Below are positions 34,310 to 43,367 of a stretch of DNA of 64,000 nt, in pieces. The notes beneath the pieces are model-generated. The model searched no databases, was not told the origin of the DNA, and saw nothing but the letters and a program-made list of their open reading frames with translations. The stretch is taken from contig JAFQCR010000015.1 in the NCBI GenBank assembly GCA_017416345.1, positions 62,001-126,000 on the forward strand. Direction: 5' to 3'. This DNA is from Clostridia bacterium. Lineage in GTDB: Bacteria > Bacillota > Clostridia > Oscillospirales > Acutalibacteraceae. The translations under genes and the position numbers were made by a program. Position 1 is the stretch's first letter. Each line of letters starts with the position of its first letter.

Positions 34310-35575
34310 TTATGCCTTGACCTCGGTACCGCCAATGGGACGGATATTGAGCACGTAGCAAGAATCATCACCGAATACCGAGCTCATGATCTTAAGGTAA
34401 TTCTCCAAAAGATCATCCGGTACAAAGGCCTGTATGGTACCTGCAAATCCGCCGCCGTGAACACGGTATGCACCTCTGTGCTCCAAAGCACGGCTTGCCA
34501 ATGACAAAGCCAAAGACAATCCCTGTTCTGAAGGATTAGACGGAGAATAAACATTCTGCAGATACTGGAACGAGGAACGTCCCGAGTTCTTGGAAATGCG
34601 GAGGAAATCATTGAATCTTCCCTCTTTAAGTGCATTTTTCTCGTCGATAGCACGCTGGTTATCGTTAAAGAAGTGTATAGCACGAAGAACCGCTCTGTCC
34701 CCTACCTTCTGACGAAGCTCTGCAATGCACTCATAGAACTTTTCAACATCGACTTCACGCAAAACGGTCTTACCGAAGTACTCGGAAACCTTTTTGCACT
34801 CGATGGTGATATCTGCATAATCCTGAGTAAGGTCGGCATGGTTACCGCCGGTATTGACAATTACCAGCTTGTGACCGTGTGCGCCAATGTCAAACGAAAC
34901 CTTTTCGATAATGGGCTTTGAAGGGTCATTAAAGTCAATACCGACAAAGCCGCCGACCGAGCTTGCCATCTGATCCATCAGACCGCAAGGCTTACCAAAA
35001 TAGATATTTTCAGCACGCTGAGCAATTTTAGCAATCTCAACAGGATCAACGGAATTGCTGTTATAAAGTCCGCTCAAAATGTTACCGATAAGCACCTCAA
35101 AAGCGGCAGAAGACGAAAGTCCCGAGCCCTTTAAAACGTTAGAGGTGGTATAGGCAACAAAGCCGCCGATATTGTAGCCATCCTTTTTGAACTCGCCACA
35201 CATACCACGGATAAGAGCCGATGCACGGCCATACTCGGCCTCAATGGGTTCAAGCTCATTCAAGGACAAAACATCCTCGTCATAGCCCTCGGACTTAACC
35301 TTAACAGTACCGTCATCGGTTGCGGCAACAACTGCAATAACGTCAAGATTTACGCTTCCTGCAAGAACACAGCCATGCTGATGGTCGGTATGGTTACCGC
35401 CAACCTCGGTACGTCCGGGTGCCGAGAAAAGACGAACCTCACGCTCGCCGTAAAGTTTCTCAAAGGAATCAACAGCGGCGGCATAGCGATTACGTGCAAA
35501 CTCAACGTCACCGTAAAGCACCTTGAATATTTCATCAAATTTACCGTTTAAAATGTCGTTCTTAATAGCGATCAT
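34310..35575 (-). CDS. galK: Galactokinase
   Basis: The 421-residue GHMP kinase has the galactokinase signature SAPGRTEVGGNHTDHQHG (about 54-71), the phosphate loop LKGSGLSSSAAFE and the third motif YRVHGGGFAGT. The G-G-N-H-T-D-H form of the signature is typical of clostridial galactokinases. It phosphorylates galactose for the Leloir pathway. It follows ackA by 14 bases. The GH2 beta-galactosidase at 58846 could supply galactose. Confidence 0.93.
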   Translation of the reverse strand: MIAIKNDILNGKFDEIFKVLYGDVEFARNRYAAAVDSFEKLYGEREVRLFSAPGRTEVGGNHTDHQHGCVLAGSVNLDVIAVVAATDDGTVKVKSEGYDEDVLSLNELEPIEAEYGRASALIRGMCGEFKKDGYNIGGFVAYTTSNVLKGSGLSSSAAFEVLIGNILSGLYNSNSVDPVEIAKIAQRAENIYFGKPCGLMDQMASSVGGFVGIDFNDPSKPIIEKVSFDIGAHGHKLVIVNTGGNHADLTQDYADITIECKKVSEYFGKTVLREVDVEKFYECIAELRQKVGDRAVLRAIHFFNDNQRAIDEKNALKEGRFNDFLRISKNSGRSSFQYLQNVYSPSNPSEQGLSLALSLASRALEHRGAYRVHGGGFAGTIQAFVPDDLLENYLKIMSSVFGDDSCYVLNIRPIGGTEVKA

Positions 35576-35589
35576 ATAAAAACCTCGTA

Positions 35590-36798
35590 TTATTTCTTAA
35601 GATTGGTAACGATCTCAAGGGTATCTTTGGCAATTGCAAGTTCCTCGTTGGTGGGAATGATAAATACCTTAACGGTGGAATCAGGAGTGGAGATCTCGAC
35701 CTCTTCACCGCGAATGAGGTTCTTCTCCTCGTCGATCTTTACACCCATATAACCGAAGTGCTTGCAGACCTCGGTACGGAGAGTGGGATCGTTTTCACCG
35801 ATACCTGCGGTAAATACGATAGCGTCAACACCGTTCATAGCGGCAATGTAGGAGCCGACAAACTTGGCGATCTGATAACGCTGGATCTCGTTAGCAAGGG
35901 CTGCTCTGTGGTTGCCCTCTGCAGCTGCTGCAGAAACGTCACGGTTATCGCTGGAAACGCCCGAGATACCCAAAAGACCCGACTTCTTGTTAAGAAGGTC
36001 GCTCATTTGATCGGGAGTGATGTTCTCTTTATTGGCGATATAGGTCAGAGCCGAGGGGTCAACACCGCCGGAACGGGTACCCATAATGAAGCCGTCAAGC
36101 GGAGTGAAGCCCATGGAGGTATCAACACAGATGCCACCGTCTACAGCGGTGATGGAAGCACCGTTACCGATATGGCAGGTAACGATCTTGAGATCCTTCT
36201 TATCCTTGCCCATAAGGTCGGCACAACGCTCGCTGACATACTTATGAGAGGTACCGTGTGCACCGTAGCGGCGAACTGCATACTTCTCGTAATACTCGTA
36301 AGGCAGACCGAAGATGTAAGCCTTTTCGGGCATGGTCTGATGGAAAGCGGTATCAAATACAACTACCTGGGGAACGTCCTTACCAAAGGTCTTGGTGCAG
36401 GCAACGATACCGAGGTAATGGGGATGGTTATGAAGCGGAGCAAGCTCTTTCAACTCGTCAACCTTCTCTGCAACGTCGTCATCAACGAGGCAGGACTTAT
36501 TGAAGTAGGTACCGCCGTGAACAACACGGTGACCGATAGCGCCGATCTCATCGGGGCTGCTGATAACCTTGGCATCACTTTCAGCCAAAGCATACATCAA
36601 AGCCTCAAAAGCTTCGGAATGGGTAGGCATTGCGATCTCAGCGGCATACTCTCTGCCGTCGCCTGCCTTGTGCTTAATGTTACTGTCTGCAAGGCCGATC
36701 TTATCACAAAGACCCTTTGCTATGACCTGTTCGTTATCCATATCAATAAGCTGATACTTCAAAGACGAGCTTCCTGCGTTTACTACAAGAATTTTCAT
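35590..36798 (-). CDS. ackA: Acetate kinase
   Basis: The 402-residue protein has VVNAGSSSLKYQLID at the start, the block HNHPHYLGIVACTK, VVFDTAFHQTMPEKAYIFGLP, GAHGTSHKYVSERC and TAGIGENDPTLR. It converts acetyl phosphate and ADP to acetate and ATP. AGGAGG is 7 bases before ATG. No pta gene is adjacent. A palindrome covers its transcription start. Confidence 0.97.
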   Translation of the reverse strand: MKILVVNAGSSSLKYQLIDMDNEQVIAKGLCDKIGLADSNIKHKAGDGREYAAEIAMPTHSEAFEALMYALAESDAKVISSPDEIGAIGHRVVHGGTYFNKSCLVDDDVAEKVDELKELAPLHNHPHYLGIVACTKTFGKDVPQVVVFDTAFHQTMPEKAYIFGLPYEYYEKYAVRRYGAHGTSHKYVSERCADLMGKDKKDLKIVTCHIGNGASITAVDGGICVDTSMGFTPLDGFIMGTRSGGVDPSALTYIANKENITPDQMSDLLNKKSGLLGISGVSSDNRDVSAAAAEGNHRAALANEIQRYQIAKFVGSYIAAMNGVDAIVFTAGIGENDPTLRTEVCKHFGYMGVKIDEEKNLIRGEEVEISTPDSTVKVFIIPTNEELAIAKDTLEIVTNLKK

Positions 36799-36861
36799 TT
36801 AATGTTCCTCCTAAAAACGGTTTACGGTATTGCAATCCGCACCGATTTATTGTAATATATA

Positions 36862-36879
36862 TTGGTAATAACTTACCAA
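36862..36879. promoter_or_regulatory. Unassigned palindromic operator at the ackA start site
   Basis: TTGGTAATAACTTACCAA is a perfect 7+7 inverted repeat with a 4-base centre, lying directly downstream of the ackA -10. Its layout is that of a Rex site but the half-site is TTGGTAA instead of TTGTTAA. Confidence 0.6.
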
Positions 36880-36885
36880 AAATAT

Positions 36886-36914
36886 ATAATACATCATCTT
36901 TTAATATTTTTCAA
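36886..36914 (-). promoter_or_regulatory. Promoter of the ackA-galK operon
   Basis: TTGAAA (36914-36909), 17 bases, TATTAT (36891-36886). The -35 is only 27 bases from the divergent tmcAL ATG. Confidence 0.75.
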
Positions 36915-36940
36915 GTGATTTTGAGAAAGAATGTGAGAAA

Positions 36941-38116
36941 ATGAGAATATTCGGCATAGTTGCGGAATACAATCCCTTTCATAACGGGCATAAATACCTT
37001 GTTGACCAGGCCAAAAGCCTTGGTGCCGATGCCGTTGTAGCCGTTATGAGCGGCAACTGGGTCCAACGTGGCGATACGGGTATTATATCCAAATTTGCAC
37101 GCACCCGTCAAGCGCTCGAATGCGGTGTTGACCTTGTTGCCGAGCTACCGACCTTCTGGGCAATGGCAACGGCTCAAAGGTTTGCCGATGGTGCCGTTAC
37201 TGTCTTGGAAAACCTGGGTGTCGACACCCTTATTTTCGGAAGTGAATGCGGTGATACCGAAAGGCTGATAAAAACCGCCTACTGCGTGCGCTCGGCCGAG
37301 TTTTCAGGCAAAATGCGTGAGTATCTTGACAGAGGATTAACGCCTGCCAAGGCACGAGAATCGGCCGTTGAAACGATATGCGGTAACGGCGAGCTTCTGC
37401 GCTGTCCTAACGACACATTGGCCGTTGAATACATCAGCGCCGCAAAGTCGCTGAACTCAAAAATGCGTTTTGTTGCCGTAAAGCGCCAAGGCACAGGCCA
37501 CGACAGCGACCAAGCCGTCGGAGAATTTTGCTCGGCAAGCGCTTTGCGTGAAATGATACTGTCAGGCAATTTAAGCGAAGCAAAACGCTATATGCCCGAA
37601 AAATCGTTTGAAATACTTTATGAGCAGTTTCAAAACGGCAAGGTTTCTGACCTTAAAGCAATGGAAAAGACCGTTCTGACAGCTTTGAGGACCATGACAC
37701 CTGCCGAATACAAGCAGCTTCCCGATATCAGCGAGGGCATTGAAAACCGACTTTACATGGCCGCACGTGTCAGCGCAACGTTGCCGCAGCTTTTGGACAA
37801 CGCCGCGACCAAACGTTACACCAACGCAAGACTTCGCAGGCTTATACTTTCGGCATTTTTGAAGGCCAAGTCCGATGATATCCCGACCTCTGTCCCCTAC
37901 ATCCGGATCTTAGGATGTAACGCTGTTGGTGCCGATGTTTTAAAGGATGCACGAGCTAATTCGAAGCTTCCCGTCATTATGCGTTCAACCGCATTAAAGA
38001 ACGATAAAACCTTTGAGTTTGAGGCAAGAGCAAGCGATATCTACACCCTTTCCCAAGCCGTTCCGGACCCCTGCGGAAGCGAATTTACCAACGGCGTTAT
38101 CGTTAAGAAAAACTAA
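36941..38116 (+). CDS. tmcAL: tRNA(Met) cytidine acetate ligase TmcAL
   Basis: A 391-residue nucleotidyltransferase-fold protein with GIVAEYNPFHNGHKYLVDQA (HxGH motif), VVAVMSGNWVQRGD, FGSECGD and the family block PNDTLAVEYISAA. TmcAL uses acetate and ATP to form N4-acetylcytidine at the wobble base of elongator tRNA-Met. Its neighbour across the promoter is ackA, which makes or uses acetate. The 3' end overlaps that of the convergent uvrC by 14 bases. The ribosome site is weak (GAGAAA). Confidence 0.93.
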   Translation: MRIFGIVAEYNPFHNGHKYLVDQAKSLGADAVVAVMSGNWVQRGDTGIISKFARTRQALECGVDLVAELPTFWAMATAQRFADGAVTVLENLGVDTLIFGSECGDTERLIKTAYCVRSAEFSGKMREYLDRGLTPAKARESAVETICGNGELLRCPNDTLAVEYISAAKSLNSKMRFVAVKRQGTGHDSDQAVGEFCSASALREMILSGNLSEAKRYMPEKSFEILYEQFQNGKVSDLKAMEKTVLTALRTMTPAEYKQLPDISEGIENRLYMAARVSATLPQLLDNAATKRYTNARLRRLILSAFLKAKSDDIPTSVPYIRILGCNAVGADVLKDARANSKLPVIMRSTALKNDKTFEFEARASDIYTLSQAVPDPCGSEFTNGVIVKKN

Positions 38117-39932
38117 AATATGTGATGATATTTTCGGCAATATTTTTTGGCATACCTGCTTCTATAAGCTGTTGCTCGGTGGCCTTGGATATTGCCGAAA
38201 TCGTTTTAAATTTGGAAAGCAATTTTTTTGCTCGACTCTCGCCAACTCCCTCGATTTCGGTGAGTTTAAGCACGTGTGAATTCTTAGACCTCTGCTGACG
38301 GTGGTAACCGATGGCAAAACGGTGGACCTCCTCCTGAATAGTGGAAACCAGCGTGTAAGCGCTTCGGTTGGCCTTTATGCCGATCTCTTCACCGCCAGAT
38401 GTGATGGCTCTTGTTTTATGCTTTGAGTCCTTGACCATACCGAAAACAGGTACATTTATGCCCATTCGGTCGAGCACCTCCAAAACAGAGGACAACTGCC
38501 CCTTACCGCCGTCCAACAGAATAAGATCAGGTAACTGTCCGAAACCGTCCTCGGTTTCGGCATTTTTATATTCCGTAAAACGTCGCTCGACGACCTCCTG
38601 CATAGAACGGAAGTCATCCTGCCCCGAAAAGGATTTTATCTTAAACTTACGGTATGAGGATTTGTGCGGTTTTCCGTCCTTGAAAACCACCATTCCCGCA
38701 ACGTTATCCTCGCCTGCGGTGTTGGAAATATCGTAGGATTCGATAAATTTAGGCGGCTTTGAAAGACCCAAAAGGCGAGCAAGCTCGTCCAATCCTGCAG
38801 TCTGTCCGATATGTCGTCCAAGGTGCTGTGCAAGGCGCTCGGATGCATTATTGCGGCACATTGTTACAAGATGCTCCTGCTCACCTCGCTCAGGCACGGC
38901 AACCGTCACATTGGTACCGCGCTTTTCGGAAAGCCAAAGCTCCAACAGCTCCTTATCCTCAATATCGCCGTCAACCGCAACACGTGGCGGAATATTGTCA
39001 CGAAGCGTGTAATATCGACGCACAAATTCGGCTCTTGCCGACGGCATATCCTCAACTGCATCGACCAAAAACTCCTCACGGTCGGACAGCTTGCCATCCT
39101 GAAATACAAACACTTCAAAGCAGGCGGCGGTATCCGACACGGCCAAAGCAATAATGTCCTGCCGTTTGTAAACCGAGCTGTAGATCTTCTGACGGTCACG
39201 GATTTTTTCGATAGCGGTAATGCGGTCACGAAGCCTTGCGGCCTTCTCGAACTGCAGTTCATCGGCGGCTTTTTCCATTTCTTCACGAAGCACCGAGACC
39301 GATTGCGAAACGCTACCCTTCAAAAACTCGACCGCCTGGCGCACCGACTCACGGTAATCGGCCGCAGAGATCTTTCCACAGCACGGTGCAGAGCAGTTTT
39401 TAATGTGGAAATTAAGACACGGTCTCCCCTTTTTGCTGATGCATTCGGGGAAGCTTTTGCCGCAATGAGGCAGGCGAAAAATCTTTCGCACCTCGTCAAC
39501 CGTCTGATTGACAACAAAGCCCGAAATATAAGGTCCGATGTATTCTGCATTCTTATCATCGGTATCAAAGGATGCCGAAATAGTCGGCCACTCACCCTTT
39601 GTTACCTTGATGTAATGATAGCCCTTGTCATCCTTTAAAAGGATGTTATATTTGGGCATATGCTGTTTTATCAGCGAGCATTCCAGAATAAGCGCCTCAA
39701 ACTCGCTGTCGCATATTATATACTCAAAATCCTCAACGTTAGAGACCATTCGTTTGACCTTGTCGGTATGCTGATTGCCCGAACCGAAGTATTGCGAAAC
39801 TCTATTTTTGAGTTTCTTGGCCTTGCCGACATAAATGATCTCACCCGATTTTGCGTGCATAATATAAACACCCGGCAGCATCGGCAGCTTCATGGATTTT
39901 TCTCTTAAACGCTTCAGTCTTTCGTCGGTCAT
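38103..39932 (-). CDS. uvrC: Excinuclease ABC subunit UvrC
   Basis: The 609-residue protein has an N-terminal GIY-YIG nuclease (LPGVYIMHAKSGEIIYVGKA), a UVR motif (MEKAADELQFEKAARLRD near 210), the RNase H-like C-terminal nuclease (SYDISNTAGEDNVAGMVVF, LLDGGKGQL) and a helix-hairpin-helix tail (LTEIEGVGESRAKKLL). A cysteine cluster (CGKSFP...CLNFHIKNCSAPCC) is present near 155-185, as in UvrC iron-sulfur forms. AAAGGAG is 6 bases before ATG. Confidence 0.97.
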   Translation of the reverse strand: MTDERLKRLREKSMKLPMLPGVYIMHAKSGEIIYVGKAKKLKNRVSQYFGSGNQHTDKVKRMVSNVEDFEYIICDSEFEALILECSLIKQHMPKYNILLKDDKGYHYIKVTKGEWPTISASFDTDDKNAEYIGPYISGFVVNQTVDEVRKIFRLPHCGKSFPECISKKGRPCLNFHIKNCSAPCCGKISAADYRESVRQAVEFLKGSVSQSVSVLREEMEKAADELQFEKAARLRDRITAIEKIRDRQKIYSSVYKRQDIIALAVSDTAACFEVFVFQDGKLSDREEFLVDAVEDMPSARAEFVRRYYTLRDNIPPRVAVDGDIEDKELLELWLSEKRGTNVTVAVPERGEQEHLVTMCRNNASERLAQHLGRHIGQTAGLDELARLLGLSKPPKFIESYDISNTAGEDNVAGMVVFKDGKPHKSSYRKFKIKSFSGQDDFRSMQEVVERRFTEYKNAETEDGFGQLPDLILLDGGKGQLSSVLEVLDRMGINVPVFGMVKDSKHKTRAITSGGEEIGIKANRSAYTLVSTIQEEVHRFAIGYHRQQRSKNSHVLKLTEIEGVGESRAKKLLSKFKTISAISKATEQQLIEAGMPKNIAENIITYFSFS

Positions 39933-40014
39933 AACGGTCTCCTTTCCGTTGATATGGGCGGAACGACGGGGCGTCGTTCCCTACAATTCATTGTCGTTCA
40001 TTATATTTTCATGA

Positions 40015-40113
40015 GGCTCCCTCCGAGAGGGAGCTGGCAAAACCATAGGTTTTGTCTGAGGGAGTACTCCTTCCGTCACGACTTCGTCGTGCCACCTTCC
40101 TCAATGAGGAAGT
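40015..40113. repeat. Dispersed four-hairpin intergenic element
   Basis: In order: GGCTCCCTC/GAGGGAGC, linker TGGC, CAAAACC/GGTTTTG, linker TCTGAGGGAG then ACTCCTTCCGTC, ACGAC/GTCGT, linker GCCACC, CTTCCTC/GAGGAAG. The right half matches the block order at 9260-9307. The two halves are roughly mirror images through their linkers. It separates the GNAT gene from uvrC. Confidence 0.65.
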
Positions 40114-40126
40114 CTAAAATAGCATA

Positions 40127-40621
40127 CTATTTTGCAAGATGATACGCCATTCGTGGGGACTTGCCCTCCCACGGGGCAAAAACATATATCGTTCCGCAAT
40201 GCTTAAAGCCGAGCTTGGTCAAAGCCTTTTGCATCGTGAGATTCTTCTCGTGGGTGTCGATTCTGACGTTTCTGGTGTTTTTTATGGCAAACTCGACCGC
40301 CGCTTTAACAACACCCTTAACCTTGCCCGACGATGCGATACGGTGAATAACATAGTAAGGCTCGTCATTCTGCCATTCGCCCTCAATTTCGAGGTAAGTG
40401 TCGTCCGGGCCCGATTCCATCAAAAATACACCCTCAATAGAGCCGTCACAATCGGCAACGTAAAGCCGTCCGACAGCAATATCCTCAACTATCAGATGCT
40501 CATACGGATATTCGGTTCCCCATTGGTCGGGGTTGCCGTTTTTGCGCATATATTCACGTGCATTTTTGTATATTTCAAGGCAACGGTCAAGATCGGCCGC
40601 TATAGCTTTTCTGATAATCAT
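40127..40621 (-). CDS. GNAT-family N-acetyltransferase
   Basis: A 164-residue acetyltransferase: IRKAIAADLDRCLEIYKNAREYMR at the N-terminus, then YVIHRIASSGKVKGVVKAAVEFA (acetyl-CoA pyrophosphate loop region, motif A) and VRIDTHEKNLTMQKALTKLGFKHCGTIYV (motif B). The acceptor is unknown; similar proteins are annotated only at family level. It follows the GDPD gene by 4 bases. Its stop codon lies in a short palindrome with the sequence just beyond. Confidence 0.85.
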   Translation of the reverse strand: MIIRKAIAADLDRCLEIYKNAREYMRKNGNPDQWGTEYPYEHLIVEDIAVGRLYVADCDGSIEGVFLMESGPDDTYLEIEGEWQNDEPYYVIHRIASSGKVKGVVKAAVEFAIKNTRNVRIDTHEKNLTMQKALTKLGFKHCGTIYVFAPWEGKSPRMAYHLAK

Positions 40622-40625
40622 TCAA

Positions 40626-41633
40626 TCACCTGTATTCATTAAGAACGCTCTTTAAAAGCACGGGGTCGTCGGTCATAATGCAGTCACAGCCAAGCTCGAT
40701 AAGCTCACGCATTTCATCGGCGTCGTTTATCGTCCAATACTGAACAGCAATATTGCGGCGGTGCGCACGGTCGATATAGGTGGCTTTATCAAGGCTCAGC
40801 TCAATACCAACATCATAGCTTGTAGGTATCTGCAGGCAGGCAAAATCACTACTGTCAAAAATATTTACCTTGAGCATCTGGGTCACGATGAACTTTGCGG
40901 CTGTACCGGTCGGAGCACCACGCAAAAGCTCGGGATACTTTGTTTTAAGTTCGGTCTCGATCTCGTCATGGAAGGTGCCGATAACGATCTGATCCAAATA
41001 TTCGGGGTACTGCTTCAAGGTGTTGTAAAGAATCTCACAAGCCTTATAGCCGTTTTCGCCCTCGTTTTTGATCTCAACGATAAATTTGAGGTCAGGCTTA
41101 TCCTTATAAAACTCGCTGAAAAGCTTGTCAACGGTTGCTATCTGCAGACCTGCAGATTCGATATCCTCAACATCCTTGTAAATACGGTTGCCGTTTTTAT
41201 CTTCAAAATAATAGCCGAAATTATACTGCTCAAGCTCGGCCAAAGTCATATCGCAGATATAGTGACGGTTGGCCTCATCCTCACAGAGAGCCTTGACCTC
41301 ATCCAAAGAAATATCACCGTTTATGTTGCAGGTCTCGTCGATATAATCATCGTGGTTATACACAAGATAGCCGTCTTTAGTGAGATAAAGGTCACTTTCG
41401 ATAATATCAACACCGATGGTACCGACGGCCTCACGGAAGGCAAGCATAGTGTTTTCGGGGTTGTTGATGCCGCCGCCACGGTGAGCCGCTATCATAGGCA
41501 ATTCACCCTCACCCACTATGAACGGATTATTTTCAACGTTCTTTTTGGGAGGAATAACGTTAATAACTACAAAGAAAACCAAAATGACCGCAAGAATAAT
41601 TCCAATAATTTTTAAAACCTTATGTTTTTTCAT
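40626..41633 (-). CDS. Membrane-anchored glycerophosphodiester phosphodiesterase
   Basis: The 335-residue protein has one N-terminal membrane helix (IIGIILAVILVFFVVINVI) and an outside-facing GDPD barrel: IAAHRGGGINNPENTMLAF (catalytic His, substrate Glu), DIIESDLYLTKDGYLVYNHDD (metal Glu/Asp and second His), FIVEIKNE and a final VQYWTINDADEMRELIELGCDCIMTD. It hydrolyses glycerophosphodiesters to glycerol 3-phosphate and alcohols. AAAGGA precedes ATG. It forms a two-gene unit with the GNAT gene. Confidence 0.93.
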   Translation of the reverse strand: MKKHKVLKIIGIILAVILVFFVVINVIPPKKNVENNPFIVGEGELPMIAAHRGGGINNPENTMLAFREAVGTIGVDIIESDLYLTKDGYLVYNHDDYIDETCNINGDISLDEVKALCEDEANRHYICDMTLAELEQYNFGYYFEDKNGNRIYKDVEDIESAGLQIATVDKLFSEFYKDKPDLKFIVEIKNEGENGYKACEILYNTLKQYPEYLDQIVIGTFHDEIETELKTKYPELLRGAPTGTAAKFIVTQMLKVNIFDSSDFACLQIPTSYDVGIELSLDKATYIDRAHRRNIAVQYWTINDADEMRELIELGCDCIMTDDPVLLKSVLNEYR

Positions 41634-41745
41634 TTTTTACACTTCCTTTATTTTTTCACTTGAAAACCACCGTAGCGTTTTTCAAGATATTATTAAATTT
41701 TTCAGGGAAACTGGTCTTAAAATCTAATTTTGTTTTAATCATATT

Positions 41746-42642
41746 TTAATCGCAAAAGGTGATTTTTCCATTCTTTAAAATAAACGGCTTGATTATAGCG
41801 TGAACGTTGTCCCAACCCTTTGTTTTACCTTCATCATAGTTATGAAAAGCGATATAATCGGTTTCGTTAGCAGAAAATACGGTGCAATGACCCGGACCAT
41901 TCCAACCGTCGGCATTGCACAAGGCAGGAAAACTTTGCTTTACCCAATTATTTTTGTCCAACAAATCGCCATTCTTGAACCTTAAAAGTCCAATGCAGTA
42001 GTTATTTGCCCAAGAGCCTGATGCAGAATAAAAAATCATCAATTCGCCATTCTTTTCAAAGCAAAAAGGTCCTTCGTTGATAAACGGCAGATGTACTCCG
42101 TCACAGTTTTTCTTCTCCCAATCATATTCAGGTGTTGAAATCATCACACGCTCGGAAGAAATTGTGCTTGGATTGCTCATTTTGGCGATATAAAGGTTTT
42201 GGCAAACGTTGACATCGCCTTCCCATCCCGACCAAACGGTGTACAGTTCGTTACCATACTCAAAAACAGTGCCGTCAATAGCCCATTTGTTGGTAGAGTC
42301 GGATAGTTTACCAAACAAACGGTAGGTTAAGGTAGGGTCGGATGAATCGTTGGTCAGAACATACATACGGTGATTTTTGTTGTTTCCATCATCGCATGCA
42401 ACATAAATATAACACTTGCCATTTATAATGTGCAGTTCGGGCGCCCAAAGTTCTTTTGAGTACTCCTTGCCCTGTTCGGGAGTATAAACCAAAGTCGGTT
42501 TTGCGGTGCATAAATCCTGCAAGGTTTCGCCCACAGCAACAAACAACGCTTCTGAGGTTGAATAGCAGTGATAATACTTACCTTCAAAAAATACTATCGA
42601 CGGATCACGCGCTTCAAATCCACCACTTGATTTTAATATCAT
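41746..42642 (-). CDS. Glycoside hydrolase family 43-type enzyme
   Basis: The 298-residue protein has the GH43 five-bladed propeller plan and all three acids: the general base in EARDPSIVF (Asp 13), the pKa modulator in WAIDGTVFEY, and the general acid in NEGPFCFEKNG. It resembles arabinan/xylan or galactan-side-chain enzymes; the subfamily and bond cannot be fixed. There is no signal peptide. ATG 42642 has AAAGGAG 8 bases upstream. It follows TraX and rlmD on the same strand. Confidence 0.87.
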   Translation of the reverse strand: MILKSSGGFEARDPSIVFFEGKYYHCYSTSEALFVAVGETLQDLCTAKPTLVYTPEQGKEYSKELWAPELHIINGKCYIYVACDDGNNKNHRMYVLTNDSSDPTLTYRLFGKLSDSTNKWAIDGTVFEYGNELYTVWSGWEGDVNVCQNLYIAKMSNPSTISSERVMISTPEYDWEKKNCDGVHLPFINEGPFCFEKNGELMIFYSASGSWANNYCIGLLRFKNGDLLDKNNWVKQSFPALCNADGWNGPGHCTVFSANETDYIAFHNYDEGKTKGWDNVHAIIKPFILKNGKITFCD

Positions 42643-42668
42643 AAAATCAACTCCTTTAGTGTAATAAA

Positions 42669-43367
42669 TCACCCAAGCAGAAACATATCAACAGCATAAA
42701 TTGCAACAAGGTGCAACGGATAGTATAAATAAAACATTTCTTTCAGTCTTATTTTTCCTCTTTGACCGCTATACACTGCAAGAGGTATCAAAGCAATCAA
42801 GCTATACCATTGGTTTCCGCCGTAGTTTAATGCAATACCAATCATCGCAACCGTCATCATCAACAGTTTGCCTGTCTTGTTGTGCATAACGTACACAAGC
42901 AAAGGCATTACTGCACCCCAAAAACCGTAATCAATCAGAAAATCGGTGTGCGAGAGTATTTCGGGTAGTATTTCGCATATAAAATAAACCGAAAACAATG
43001 CAAAAACTGCAAGCAAGCAGGCCAACATTGAGCCTTTTTTCAACGCATAATCAACCGCATAGACCAAACCAATGCCAAGGCTAAAGGTGACTAAAACGCT
43101 TTGGTACAGTGAGCCGTCAGCAATATAGAATACAACCTGACAAATGACCGCAAGACCCGACATTTTGAGAAGGTATTTTGACCTGCTTCGGGTATAACGA
43201 CAGCCCTCTGCAATCATGAATGCAAATATCGGGAACGAAATGCGACCGATTATTCGCAAAATGTCATACTGCGGTAAAATCTGTACGCCGATATGGTCGA
43301 TAGTCATTGCAATCAGCGCTAAAATCTTCAGCTGATTACTTGAAAGAAGATTAAAAATCTTATTCAT
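42669..43367 (-). CDS. TraX-family integral membrane protein
   Basis: A 232-residue protein with about seven or eight helices and the TraX opening NQLKILALIAMTIDHIG, then GRISFPIFAFMIAEG and the closing FYLYYPLHLVAIYAVDMFLLG. TraX was first described as a pilin acetylase in F plasmids, but chromosomal homologues are widespread and of unknown role, possibly envelope acyltransfer. No conjugation genes are nearby. ATG 43367 overlaps the rlmD stop by 8 bases, with GGAG 6 bases before it. Confidence 0.88.
   Translation of the reverse strand: MNKIFNLLSSNQLKILALIAMTIDHIGVQILPQYDILRIIGRISFPIFAFMIAEGCRYTRSRSKYLLKMSGLAVICQVVFYIADGSLYQSVLVTFSLGIGLVYAVDYALKKGSMLACLLAVFALFSVYFICEILPEILSHTDFLIDYGFWGAVMPLLVYVMHNKTGKLLMMTVAMIGIALNYGGNQWYSLIALIPLAVYSGQRGKIRLKEMFYLYYPLHLVAIYAVDMFLLG

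Noticed and set aside
36862..36879. Canonical Rex site at ackA
   Set aside because: Both half-sites are TTGGTAA, not TTGTTAA; reported as an unassigned operator instead.
42669..43367. TraX as a sign of a conjugative element
   Set aside because: No other transfer, relaxase or integrase gene is present; chromosomal TraX homologues are common.
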